A program made the translations under genes and the position numbers. A stretch of DNA of 64,000 nt from Ramlibacter sp. (GTDB lineage Bacteria; Pseudomonadota; Gammaproteobacteria; Burkholderiales; Burkholderiaceae_C): positions 31,384 through 95,383 of the forward strand of contig JAUYOG010000063.1 in assembly GCA_030695945.1 (NCBI GenBank), in the 5' to 3' direction. Positions 56,229 to 64,000 of the stretch are shown here, one piece after another. Numbering within the stretch: the first letter of the stretch is position 1; the number at the start of each line of letters is the position of its first letter. Under the pieces are notes generated by a model. It searched no databases and was not told the origin of the DNA. It saw only the letters and a list, made by a program, of their open reading frames with translations.

Positions 56229-57271
56229 CCAAGAGCGTGGACTTGCGCAGCGATACGGTGACCCAACCAACGGCGGGCATGCGCGCCGCGATGGCGAGCG
56301 CGCCGCTGGGCGACGACGTCTTCGGCGACGACCCGAGCGTCAACGCGCTTCAGGACAAGATCGCCGGGCTGCTCGGCTTCGAGGCGGCGCTGTTCGTGCC
56401 GACCGGCACCCAAAGCAACCTCTGCGGCATCCTGTCGCACTGCCAGCGCGGCGACGAATACATCGTCGGCCAGATGCAGCATTGCTATCGCTGGGAAGGC
56501 GGTGGCGCCGCGGTGTTCGGCAGCGTGCAGCCCCAGCCACTGAACCACCAGCCGGACGGCACCCTGGCGCTGGCCGAGATCGAGGCGTCGATCAAGCCCG
56601 ATGATCCGCACTTCGCGCGCACGCGGCTGCTGGCTCTCGAGAACACGCTGGGCGGCAAGCTGCTCCCCTTCAGTTACATCCAGCAGGCGACGGCGTTGGC
56701 GAAGAGCAAGGGATTGGCGCGGCACCTGGACGGCGCGCGCCTGTTCAACGCCGCTGTCGCGCAAGCCGCCGCGGCCGGCGGCGAAGCACGCGCCGAGGCA
56801 AGGCGCATCGCCCAATGCTTCGACTCCGTGTCCGTGTGTTTCAGCAAGGGGCTCGGCGCGCCGGTCGGATCGGCGTTGTGCGGCTCACGCGAATTCATCG
56901 CGCGGGCGCGGCGTGTGCGAAAGATGGCCGGTGGCGCGATGCGCCAGGCCGGGATGCTCGCCGCCGCCGCCTCTTATGCGCTGGACCACCATGTCGAGCG
57001 CCTGGCCGAGGACCACGCCCTGGCGCAGCGCCTCGCGCAAGGGCTGGCGGGCATCGACGGGCTGCAGGTCGAGGCGCCGCAGACCAACATCATGTTCGTG
57101 GACCTGACCGGTCCCGCCCGCGAGCAATCGGACGCGCTGCTCAAGCATCTGGCGGGGCAGGGCGTGCTCGCGACGGGGCTCTACCGGCTGCGTTTCGCCA
57201 CGCACCTGGATGTGGATGCAGAAGGCATCGACCGGGCCATCGCGGCCATCCGGCAGTTTTTCGGAAAGTGA
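56225..57271 (+). CDS. ltaE: Low-specificity L-threonine aldolase
   Basis: A 348-residue PLP enzyme of fold type [71 protein letters not shown] and the lysine region [13 protein letters not shown] that binds PLP. It splits threonine or allo-threonine into glycine and acetaldehyde. It is coupled to trpG by a four-base overlap, an unusual companion in a trp operon. Confidence 0.94.
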   Translation: MTKSVDLRSDTVTQPTAGMRAAMASAPLGDDVFGDDPSVNALQDKIAGLLGFEAALFVPTGTQSNLCGILSHCQRGDEYIVGQMQHCYRWEGGGAAVFGSVQPQPLNHQPDGTLALAEIEASIKPDDPHFARTRLLALENTLGGKLLPFSYIQQATALAKSKGLARHLDGARLFNAAVAQAAAAGGEARAEARRIAQCFDSVSVCFSKGLGAPVGSALCGSREFIARARRVRKMAGGAMRQAGMLAAAASYALDHHVERLAEDHALAQRLAQGLAGIDGLQVEAPQTNIMFVDLTGPAREQSDALLKHLAGQGVLATGLYRLRFATHLDVDAEGIDRAIAAIRQFFGK

Positions 57272-57278
57272 AGCGGCC

Positions 57279-57941
57279 ATGCCGGATGCCCAGCACCTGT
57301 TGCTCTTCATCGCCGCGGGCTGGCTGCTGAACCTCACGCCCGGCCCCGACGTCCTGTACATTGTCACCAACTCGCTGCGCTCGGGCGCCAAGGCGGGCAT
57401 CGTCGCCGGCCTGGGCATCACGGCGGGCTGCTTCGTGCACATCTTCGCGGCCGCTCTCGGAGTGAGCGCGTTGATTGCGACGTCGGCCGCGGCATTCACG
57501 GTGCTCAAGTACATCGGGGCGGGCTACCTGCTCTGGATAGGAGTCAAGTTGCTCTTTGCCAAGGCGCCCCCCGCAGGGTGGGCACCTGTGCCCACCGCAG
57601 ACGCTGAAAAGTGGGCACGGGCGCCCACCTTGCGCGCAGTATTCACCGGCGGCTTCCTGACCAACGTCCTCAACCCGAAGGTCGCGATCTTCTTCCTCGC
57701 GTTCGTGCCGCAGTTCATCGCCCCGGACACGGACAACAAGGCGCTCGCGTTCGTGTTGCTCGGGATCATCTTCAACCTGAACGCCATTCCCGTGAATTCC
57801 GGCTGGGCGCTGGCGGCCGCCTGGATGGCGCGCCGGGGCGCCGTGCAGAAAGGCATGCACTGGCTGGACCGCGCGGCCGCCTGCATGTTCATCGGCTTCG
57901 GCCTGAAGCTGGCTTTGTCCGACAATCCCACCGCCCGATAG
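57279..57941 (+). CDS. LysE/RhtB-family amino-acid exporter
   Basis: A 220-residue membrane protein with about six helices: [20 protein letters not shown] is the family opening, then [20 protein letters not shown] and [17 protein letters not shown], and [20 protein letters not shown]. It probably exports an amino acid such as threonine, homoserine or leucine. The cytoplasmic loop after helix 3 carries an extra [20 protein letters not shown] stretch encoded by two palindromes. Lying between trpG/ltaE and trpD, it may relieve amino-acid overflow. Confidence 0.9.
   Translation: MPDAQHLLLFIAAGWLLNLTPGPDVLYIVTNSLRSGAKAGIVAGLGITAGCFVHIFAAALGVSALIATSAAAFTVLKYIGAGYLLWIGVKLLFAKAPPAGWAPVPTADAEKWARAPTLRAVFTGGFLTNVLNPKVAIFFLAFVPQFIAPDTDNKALAFVLLGIIFNLNAIPVNSGWALAAAWMARRGAVQKGMHWLDRAAACMFIGFGLKLALSDNPTAR
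57577..57628. repeat. Pair of palindromes inside the exporter gene
   Basis: GGTGGGCAC / GTGCCCACC around CT at 57577-57596, and GTGGGC / GCCCAC around a six-base centre at 57611-57628. Both lie in frame in the sequence for a cytoplasmic loop and look like inserted short palindromic repeats. Confidence 0.6.
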
Positions 57942-57952
57942 AGGAGGCCAAA

Positions 57953-58984
57953 GTGCCCATCACCCCCCAGGAAGCGCTGCAGCGCACCATTGAACACCGC
58001 GAAATCTTCCACGACGAGATGCTGAGGGTCGTGCGCATGATCATGAGCGGCGAACTGTCGCCCGTGATGATGGCGGCGCTGATCACCGGCCTGCGCGTCA
58101 AGAAGGAAACCATCGGCGAGATCACCGCGGCAGCGCAGGTGATGCGCGAGTTTTCGACCAAGGTCAACGTGCCCGACAAGACGCACCTCGTCGACATCGT
58201 GGGCACGGGCGGCGACGGCTCGCACACGTTCAACATCTCGACCTGCTCGATGTTCGTGGCCGCCGCGGCCGGTGCCAAGGTCAGCAAGCACGGCGGGCGC
58301 AGCGTCTCGAGCAAGAGCGGCAGTGCCGATGTGCTGGAAAGCCTGGGCGCCAACATCCACCTGTCTCCCGAGGCGATTGCCCGGTGCATCGAGGAAGTCG
58401 GCATCGGCTTCATGTTCGCGCCCAACCACCACCCGGCGATGAAGAACGTGGCGCCGGTGCGCAAGGAGCTGGGCGTTCGCACCATCTTCAACATCCTGGG
58501 GCCGCTCACCAATCCCGCCAGCGCACCCAACATCCTGATGGGCGTGTTCCACCCTGATCTCGTCGGCATCCAGGTGCGCGCGCTGCAGCGCTTGGGCGCC
58601 GAGCATGCGGTCGTCGTCTATGGGCGCGACGGCATGGATGAGGTGAGCCTGGGTGCCGCGACCATGGTCGGCGAGCTCAAGAACGGCGAAATCTCGGAAT
58701 ACGAGATCCATCCCGAGGACTTCGGCCTGGCGATGGCCAGCAACCGCACACTCAAGGTGGACACGCCCGAGCAGTCGCGGCAAATGCTGGTCGGCGTCTT
58801 GGACAACCAGCCCGGCGCGGCCCGTGACATCGTGATCCTCAACGCCGGCGCGGCCCTGTACGCGGCCAACGTCACCGATTCGATCAAGGCGGGGATCGAC
58901 AGGGCCCGCACGGCGATCGAAACCGGCGCGGCCCGGGCCAAGCTCGGGCAGCTGGTCGAACTCACCAAAACCCTTGGCGCCTGA
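57953..58984 (+). CDS. trpD: Anthranilate phosphoribosyltransferase
   Basis: A 343-residue enzyme that joins anthranilate to PRPP. Family motifs are [20 protein letters not shown] (PRPP and anthranilate site), [33 protein letters not shown] and [10 protein letters not shown]. It begins with a GTG with a GAGGAGG ribosome site, 11 bases after the exporter gene. trpC follows five bases after its stop, so both are cotranscribed. Confidence 0.97.
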   Translation: MPITPQEALQRTIEHREIFHDEMLRVVRMIMSGELSPVMMAALITGLRVKKETIGEITAAAQVMREFSTKVNVPDKTHLVDIVGTGGDGSHTFNISTCSMFVAAAAGAKVSKHGGRSVSSKSGSADVLESLGANIHLSPEAIARCIEEVGIGFMFAPNHHPAMKNVAPVRKELGVRTIFNILGPLTNPASAPNILMGVFHPDLVGIQVRALQRLGAEHAVVVYGRDGMDEVSLGAATMVGELKNGEISEYEIHPEDFGLAMASNRTLKVDTPEQSRQMLVGVLDNQPGAARDIVILNAGAALYAANVTDSIKAGIDRARTAIETGAARAKLGQLVELTKTLGA

Positions 58985-58988
58985 CACC

Positions 58989-59792
58989 ATGTCCGACATC
59001 CTGAACAAGATCGTCGCCGTCAAGCGCGAGGAGATCGCCGCGGCGCAAGCGCGTGTGCCCTTCGCCGCCATGCGGTCTGACGCGGAAAGCCGAGTGCTGA
59101 CGCGCGACTTCGAGGGTGCGCTCAGGCGCAAGATCGCAGCCGGACAAAGCGCGGTGATCGCCGAGATCAAGAAGGCCAGCCCGAGCAAGGGCGTGCTGCG
59201 CGCGGATTTCATCCCGGCGGACATTGCCCAGAGCTACGCCGAAGGCGACGGCAAGACCAGTGCCGCCTGCCTGTCGGTGCTCACGGACCGGCAGTTTTTC
59301 CAGGGGCAGGTGGATTACCTGAAGCAGGCGCGGGCCTCGTGCGGCCTGCCGGTGCTGCGCAAGGACTTCATGGTCGATCCCTACCAGGTGTACGAATCGC
59401 GGGCAATGGGCGCCGACTGCGTCCTGCTCATCGCGGCCTGCCTGGACGACGCCCGCATGGCGGAGCTGGAGGCGATCGCGCGGTCGCTGGACATGGCCGT
59501 GCTGGTGGAAGTGCACGACAAGCCCGAGCTGGAGCGGGCGCTGAAGCTCAAGACGCCGCTGGTGGGCATCAACAACCGCGACCTGCGCACGTTCGAAGTC
59601 TCGCTGGAGACCACGCTGGGCATGCTCGCGGACGTGCCCGGCGACCGGCTCGTCGTGACCGAGTCGGGCATCGCCACCCGGGCCGATGTGCAGAAGATGC
59701 GCGATGCGGGCGTGAATGCTTTCCTGGTGGGGGAGGCATTCATGCGTGCCGACGACCCGGGCCTGGCGTTGGCACAGCTGTTCGGCGGCTGA
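58989..59792 (+). CDS. trpC: Indole-3-glycerol phosphate synthase
   Basis: A 267-residue TIM barrel: [72 protein letters not shown] and [15 protein letters not shown]. It closes the indole ring in tryptophan synthesis. The start MSDILNKIV at 58989 is used; an in-frame GTG upstream overlaps trpD. trpF and trpBA are not in the window. Confidence 0.97.
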   Translation: MSDILNKIVAVKREEIAAAQARVPFAAMRSDAESRVLTRDFEGALRRKIAAGQSAVIAEIKKASPSKGVLRADFIPADIAQSYAEGDGKTSAACLSVLTDRQFFQGQVDYLKQARASCGLPVLRKDFMVDPYQVYESRAMGADCVLLIAACLDDARMAELEAIARSLDMAVLVEVHDKPELERALKLKTPLVGINNRDLRTFEVSLETTLGMLADVPGDRLVVTESGIATRADVQKMRDAGVNAFLVGEAFMRADDPGLALAQLFGG

Positions 59793-59813
59793 CCAGCCTG
59801 GGCGGTGTCACGC

Positions 59814-60575
59814 ATGTCTACCCCAGAGCCATTGCAGGCCAGCCTCGGGCCGGGCGCCGCCGAGCCTGACCGCCTGCTGCGCTGGGAGCCGGAAAACTGG
59901 CCCGTGGCACCGGGCTGGCAGCGTCCCGTCAGCGCCTTCCTGGGCAGCACGGCGGGGCTGCAGCTGGCTTCGTTCATCCGCGAACGGCTGGCCGCGGGCG
60001 CCACGATCTACCCGCCGCGTCCGTTTCGCGCGCTGGAACTGACGCCCCTGCACAGCGTGCGGGCGGTCATCCTGGGGCAGGACCCGTACCACGGCCCTGG
60101 GCAGGCCGAGGGCCTGGCTTTTTCCGTGCGCCCGGGCATCAAGCTCCCCCCGTCGCTGCGTAACATCTTCAAGGAGCTGCGCTCCGGTCCGGATGAGGCA
60201 TTGCCCGGCCATGGGTCACTGGTCGATTGGGCGCGCCGGGGGGTGCTCTTGCTCAACACCAGCCTCACGGTCGAGGACGGCTTGCCGGGCAGCCATGCCC
60301 GCAGGGGGTGGGAAGTGCTCACCGATGCCTTGCTGGCGGAGGTCGCGGCCAGTGCTTCGCCCTGCGTCTACATGTTGTGGGGGGCGCACGCCCAGGCCAA
60401 GGCCGGGCTGATCGAGGAGGCGGCGTCGAGGCACGGCCGGGAAGCGCTCGTCCTGCGGGCGAATCACCCTTCGCCCCTCTCGGCCAGCCGGCCGCCCGCG
60501 CCCTTCCTGGGCTGTGGCCACTTCGCCGTGGCGCGGGACTGGCTCACCGCGCGGGGTTTCCCGGGCGTGTTCTGA
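59814..60575 (+). CDS. ung: Uracil-DNA glycosylase
   Basis: A 253-residue family 1 uracil-DNA glycosylase. The catalytic motif is VILGQDPYHGPGQAEGLAFS, with LLLNTSLTVE and the HPSPLSASR minor-groove loop. It removes uracil from DNA and starts base excision repair. A short, variable N-terminal extension of about 25 residues is seen. It lies 21 bases after trpC and before the likely tRNA promoter. Confidence 0.96.
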   Translation: MSTPEPLQASLGPGAAEPDRLLRWEPENWPVAPGWQRPVSAFLGSTAGLQLASFIRERLAAGATIYPPRPFRALELTPLHSVRAVILGQDPYHGPGQAEGLAFSVRPGIKLPPSLRNIFKELRSGPDEALPGHGSLVDWARRGVLLLNTSLTVEDGLPGSHARRGWEVLTDALLAEVAASASPCVYMLWGAHAQAKAGLIEEAASRHGREALVLRANHPSPLSASRPPAPFLGCGHFAVARDWLTARGFPGVF

Positions 60576-60606
60576 CGAATCCCGGGGTGGAAAGCCCCGC
60601 CGGCGG

Positions 60607-60636
60607 ATGACCTGGCGGGAGAAATCGTGCTATATT
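60607..60636 (+). promoter_or_regulatory. Likely promoter of the tRNA-Tyr/Gly/Thr-tuf unit
   Basis: ATGACC (60607-60612) and TATATT (60631-60636) with an 18-base spacer and an AT-rich -10 flank in otherwise GC-rich DNA. It faces the intron and the tRNA genes. Confidence 0.5.
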
Positions 60637-61566
60637 TCGAGGTTCGGTGCGACACGTTTTCGTCGCTCGTAGCAGGCCTTGTGCCTGCATTCAAGAGGTG
60701 TTGGTCTGCGCTTGCGCTGCCAATTCCATCGGGTGCAAGACCCGATCTATCAAAGTGCGCTTGATTCTGGCAACAGAAACAAGTCTGACGGAAGCTCCGA
60801 GGTTCGCCTTGGAAGGACCGTGAGGTGCACTCGCCCCAGTTCGCTGGCGGCTACGATAGTCTCAGAGCTCAACTCTGATTCGCCTTGTCACACATTTAGC
60901 GAGCCATCGCCGAATGACCGTGACCTCACGTACGACCGTGAGTAGCCTACGGAGGCATGCATCGCCGGTAACGGTCGTGTGTGAAGCCCTCCTGACAATG
61001 TACCCCCGCGTGAGCGGCGGCGCGGCTCCGCGAGGTGCTGTGTCGGAAACTGCCAGCAGAAGGCGGTGGAGGGGCTAGGCTAGTTCCGCATGGGTAAGGT
61101 AACTGAACTACTGTTTGAATCCGGGTAAGAAATGAGTGGCCAAATCTGCTGATAGGCCATAACCAAAAGGTACGCTGGCTGGCTGCACTTGTCGAATCTG
61201 AGTGCACGTCGTCAATATGCCGCTCCGGAAGAGGTAGACCCTAAACGGACATCACCGCGTGAGCGGTTCTGGTGAAACAGGGAACGTGGTAAGCCCCACT
61301 ATCCGCCCACGCACGTCAGTGCGAGGGCAGGGAAGCCGCAAGGCGACCTGGTGGGTGAGGGGGTATGGGATTGTGGAAAAAGCGAATGGTTGCCTGTAGC
61401 GGGTGACATAGGGGTTCCAGATTTGCCCCAACGCGAAAGCGTGCTGACTTCCACGCGGTGCAATCGTCGCTAGACGGCTGCAAACGTTCATGAACGCCCT
61501 GAAGGGATGCACTATCCCTTCAGGGAGACGTGCGTCCTCGAGGGATTAACTTCCAAGAGGAACAGC

Positions 61567-63273
61567 ATGAGAACAATCATCAGCAATGATGATTCTGCGT
61601 CTTCTCGCGAACCGCAAGACTGGCACGCCATTGATTGGCGGCTGGTCGAGCGCAACGTGCGAACGACGCAGAAGCGCATAGCGAAGGCTACGCAGGAACG
61701 CGATTGGCGCAGGGTGAAAGCCCTGCAAAGGTCGCTGACCCACTCGTTCTCCGCCAGGGCACTGGCGGTACGGCGAGTGACAGAAAACCAAGGCAAGCAA
61801 ACGGCAGGGGTCGATCGCGAGCTCTGGGACACGCCTGACCTGAAATGGAAGGCTGTTGGTAAGTTGAAGCAGCAAAGAGGATATAGACCGATGCCGTTGC
61901 GGCGGGTTTATATCCCCAAGTCGAACGGGAAGGAGCGCCCACTGGGTATTCCGACGATGTTCGACCGGGCCATGCAGGCACTCCACCTGCTTGGTCTTGA
62001 GCCCGTGGCCGAATCCACGAGCGATCCGAACTCCTATGGGTTTCGGAGAAATCGCTCGACGGCGGACGCCATGAGCCAGGTATTCGTTTGCATGTCCCAG
62101 AAGGCCTCGGCCCAATGGGCACTGGAAGCGGATATCCAAGGCTGCTTCGACCACATCAACCATGACTGGCTGGTGACTCACGTTCGAATGAACACGACGA
62201 TCCTGAAAAGATGGTTGAAGGCGGGAGTGGTCCACAAGGGCCAGCTGACACCAACCGATGAGGGCACGCCACAGGGCGGCATCATCTCGCCGACTTTGGC
62301 GAATGTGACCTTGAACGGGCTGGAGTTGGAACTGCTTGCGCACCTCGGTGCCAAGTTGGGAAAAACGAATGCCGGGAAGCTCAAGATCAATGTGGTCCGG
62401 TACGCCGACGACTTCATCGTGACGGGGGCCTCGAAAGAGATCCTCGAAACCGAAGTCCGGCCGTGGATAGAAGCATTCCTCGCACAACGAGGTCTGCGAC
62501 TGTCACCGGAAAAGACGCGAGTCACCCACATTGACGATGGGTTTGACTTCCTGGGGTGGAATTTCCGCAAGTACCGCGGAACTCTGCTCATCAAGCCGAG
62601 CCGGAAGAACGCGAAAGCGTTCTACGACAAGGTGGCGGAAGTCATCAAGAGTCACTTGATGGTGAAGCAGGTTGACCTGATAGAGAAGCTGAATCCAATC
62701 CTTCGGGGTTGGGCTCAGTACCACCAACCGGTGGTCGCGAAAGAAACGTTCAGCAAGTTGGATTCGCTGATTCATTGGCGGCTAACGCGCTGGGCGCGGC
62801 GACGGCACCCGAAGAAAAGTCCGACCTGGTGCTTCCAGAAGTATTGGAAGCATTTGGACGACCGATCTGAGTTCGCCGCCGCGCGACCCACGGACGACGG
62901 AGCATGGCAATCGGTTCGGCTGAATCTGCTCGCAGATACGGCCATCACCCGGCACATGAAGGTCAAGGGAGACTACAACCCCTTTGATCCGAAATGGGAG
63001 CTGTATGGAGAGGAGCTGCGCGGAAAACGGATGCTGCAAAGCATCGGCTACCGTAAGGCGCTGACTCAGCTGTACAAATCTCAGTCGGGGAACTGCGTGG
63101 CATGCGGTACGGCCATAACCCGGGAAACCGGGTGGCACGACCACCATATCGTCCGGAAAGTGGACGGCGGGTCTGACCTGCTGTCCAACCGGGTGCTCAT
63201 GCACCCGGTCTGTCACGGGCAGTTACACGTCAAACGGTTGACTGTGGCAAAGCCGGCCCCGCAAGGGGTTTAG
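61567..63273 (+). CDS. ltrA: Group II intron reverse transcriptase/maturase with HNH domain
   Basis: A 568-residue intron-encoded protein. Reverse transcriptase blocks include RRVYIPKSNGKERPLGIPT, SYGFRRNRSTADAM, LEADIQGCFDHI, TPQGGIISPTLANV and the catalytic YADD (residues 279-282). The maturase X domain follows (LNPILRGWAQYHQPVV), then an HNH endonuclease end (CVACGTAITRE, HDHHIVRKVDGG, LMHPVCHGQ). It aids splicing and inserts the intron into DNA sites by target-primed reverse transcription. No frameshift is seen. Start MRTIISNDD at 61567, after AAGAGGAAC. Confidence 0.95.
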   Translation: MRTIISNDDSASSREPQDWHAIDWRLVERNVRTTQKRIAKATQERDWRRVKALQRSLTHSFSARALAVRRVTENQGKQTAGVDRELWDTPDLKWKAVGKLKQQRGYRPMPLRRVYIPKSNGKERPLGIPTMFDRAMQALHLLGLEPVAESTSDPNSYGFRRNRSTADAMSQVFVCMSQKASAQWALEADIQGCFDHINHDWLVTHVRMNTTILKRWLKAGVVHKGQLTPTDEGTPQGGIISPTLANVTLNGLELELLAHLGAKLGKTNAGKLKINVVRYADDFIVTGASKEILETEVRPWIEAFLAQRGLRLSPEKTRVTHIDDGFDFLGWNFRKYRGTLLIKPSRKNAKAFYDKVAEVIKSHLMVKQVDLIEKLNPILRGWAQYHQPVVAKETFSKLDSLIHWRLTRWARRRHPKKSPTWCFQKYWKHLDDRSEFAAARPTDDGAWQSVRLNLLADTAITRHMKVKGDYNPFDPKWELYGEELRGKRMLQSIGYRKALTQLYKSQSGNCVACGTAITRETGWHDHHIVRKVDGGSDLLSNRVLMHPVCHGQLHVKRLTVAKPAPQGV

Positions 63274-63344
63274 GAAGCCAGGTTCCAGCGAAACCAAAAC
63301 ACCATATAATGGCAGGCTAGCTTGAATTTGGATGAGTTGTGCTT

Positions 63345-63378
63345 GAGCCGGATGCGGTGAAAGTCGCAAGTCCGGTTC
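63345..63378 (+). ncRNA. Group II intron domain V
   Basis: The 34-base hairpin opens GAGCCGGATGCGG and closes GTCCGGTTC around GTGAAAGTCGCAA. Its AGC-type catalytic triad position and GAAA loop are the most conserved part of group II introns. Confidence 0.88.
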
Positions 63379-63421
63379 TGAGGGGGGAGTAGGTCAGCAA
63401 TGGCCTATTCCTACCCTACCC

Positions 63422-63507
63422 GGAGGGGTGCCCGAGTGGCTAAAGGGGGCAGACTGTAAATCTGTTGGCTTACGCCTACGATGGTTCGAATCCATCCTCC
63501 TCCACCA
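63422..63507 (+). tRNA. tRNA-Tyr (GTA)
   Basis: Starts GGAGGGGTGCCCGAGTGGC; acceptor stem GGAGGGG pairs with CTCCTCC, anticodon GTA at 63456-63458, long variable arm, T-arm GATGGTTCGAATCCATC, encoded CCA. The group II intron ends three bases before it. Confidence 0.97.
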
Positions 63508-63609
63508 GGCTCCATTTTCGCGATGGAGTCGGCGGCGAATGTGAATGTGAAGTGCGGTTTGTGTAGAGCTTGTGGAAAGCCTGCGGCGGAAGGTTGAAGT
63601 CCACCCGAT

Positions 63610-63683
63610 GCGGGAGTAGTTCAATGGTAGAACCCTAGCCTTCCAAGCTAATGACGCGGGTTCGATTCCCGTCTCCCGCTCCA
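63610..63683 (+). tRNA. tRNA-Gly (TCC)
   Basis: Acceptor GCGGGAG / CTCCCGC, D-arm TAGTTCAATGGTAGAA, anticodon TCC at 63642-63644, T-arm GCGGGTTCGATTCCCGT, encoded CCA. Confidence 0.97.
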
Positions 63684-63711
63684 CAACCGGTTTTGCGCGG
63701 CGAAGGATTTC

Positions 63712-63786
<75 letters not shown>

Positions 63787-63861
63787 TGGTTAGTGGGTGC
63801 ATGCGCATGCTGCACCACGGTTGAGTTGTTGATTGGCTTTTACTTTTTCGGAGTCGAAAAA

Positions 63862-64000
63862 ATGGCAAAAGGAAAATTCGAGCGGACCAAGCCGCACATC
63901 AACGTTGGCACGATTGGTCACGTGGACCACGGCAAGACCACGTTGACGGCTGCGATCACCTCGGTGCTGGCGGCGAAGTTCGGCGGCGAGGCCAAGGCCT
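63862..64000 (+). CDS. tuf: Elongation factor Tu, 5' part (runs off the window)
   Basis: The first 46 codons read [20 protein letters not shown], then [15 protein letters not shown], the G1 P-loop of EF-Tu. The rest lies beyond the window. It carries aminoacyl-tRNA to the ribosome. It follows the three tRNA genes in what is probably one transcription unit, so the intron upstream affects its leader too. Confidence 0.96.
   Translation, partial: MAKGKFERTKPHINVGTIGHVDHGKTTLTAAITSVLAAKFGGEAKA

Larger units (their letters stand above)
60755..63418 (+). mobile_element. Group II intron, apparently full length
   Basis: The 5' end is set at GTGCG (60755-60759), followed by a hairpin CTTGATTCTG-GCAA-CAGAAACAAG split as stem and tetraloop. 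Domain I structure continues to about 61500. The maturase frame occupies 61567-63273 (domain IV). Domain V is at 63345-63378 and domain VI, with a bulged A candidate and stem GTAGG / CCTAC, runs to CCTACCCTAC. An alternative 5' end is the GTGCG at 60647. The element is AT-richer than its surroundings and reads in the same direction as the tRNA genes. Confidence 0.8.

Noticed and set aside
60640..60660. 5' end of the intron at the GTGCG at 60647
   Set aside because: The second GTGCG at 60755 is followed directly by a well-formed tetraloop hairpin and allows a short IBS/EBS pairing; the first is kept only as an alternative.

Overview
The window looks like a chromosomal segment of a high-GC beta-proteobacterium, most likely Burkholderiales/Comamonadaceae (Ramlibacter- or Variovorax-like; the genus is a guess). 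Pointers are the argS-SPOR-dsbA and lptA-lptB-rpoN orders, thiL/pgpA/pncC, apaG-rpe, gph-trpE-trpG-trpD-trpC-ung, the tRNA-Tyr/Gly/Thr-tuf cluster, a Bug-type substrate-binding protein and a CaiB-type CoA transferase. Genes are tightly packed, with many 4-base stop/start overlaps and several GTG or TTG starts.

Layout. 0.1-4.4 kb: an AT-richer accessory patch with a small HNH protein, a NERD-UvrD helicase and an OLD-type ATPase-TOPRIM protein, a candidate anti-phage pair. 4.5-11.4 kb: metabolic and regulatory genes (amidohydrolase, Bug protein, multi-PAS kinase, CoA transferase, LysR, DUF2214). 11.5-19.8 kb: housekeeping genes (psiF, argS, SPOR protein, dsbA, lptAB, rpoN, a THUMP methyltransferase) and an orphan PIN protein. 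19.8-25.6 kb: a haloacetate-dehalogenase operon with its LysR gene, a Tat-exported nitroreductase-like protein, pncC and pgpA, then relics of a LysR gene and a tautomerase and a secreted nuclease inserted before thiL. 25.6-30.2 kb: thiL, ybdK, a cation/proton antiporter, apaG and rpe.

30.2-52.4 kb is a block of stress, envelope and signalling genes: katE, two Crp/Fnr paralogues each next to a histidine kinase, a collagen-like lipoprotein, a 2802-residue cyclic beta-1,2-glucan synthase, a KaiC-like ATPase/kinase module, a crystallin/glycine-zipper protein and a string of tiny envelope proteins. It separates rpe from gph, genes that usually sit close together. A short motif, GTAGGAC/GTCCTAC, recurs in non-coding DNA in and beside this block.

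52.5-60.6 kb is the tryptophan region: gph, a leader peptide carrying Trp-Pro-Trp with competing hairpins, then trpE, trpG, ltaE, a LysE-type exporter, trpD, trpC and ung. 60.6-64 kb: a complete group II intron with its maturase lies between a likely promoter and the tRNA-Tyr/Gly/Thr-tuf unit; tuf runs off the window.

The sites most worth following are the helicase/OLD pair, the trp attenuator, the intron in the tRNA/tuf leader, the KaiC-like module and the recurring GTCCTAC motif. Dispersed 60-80 base intergenic repeats also occur, one of them between trpE and trpG.
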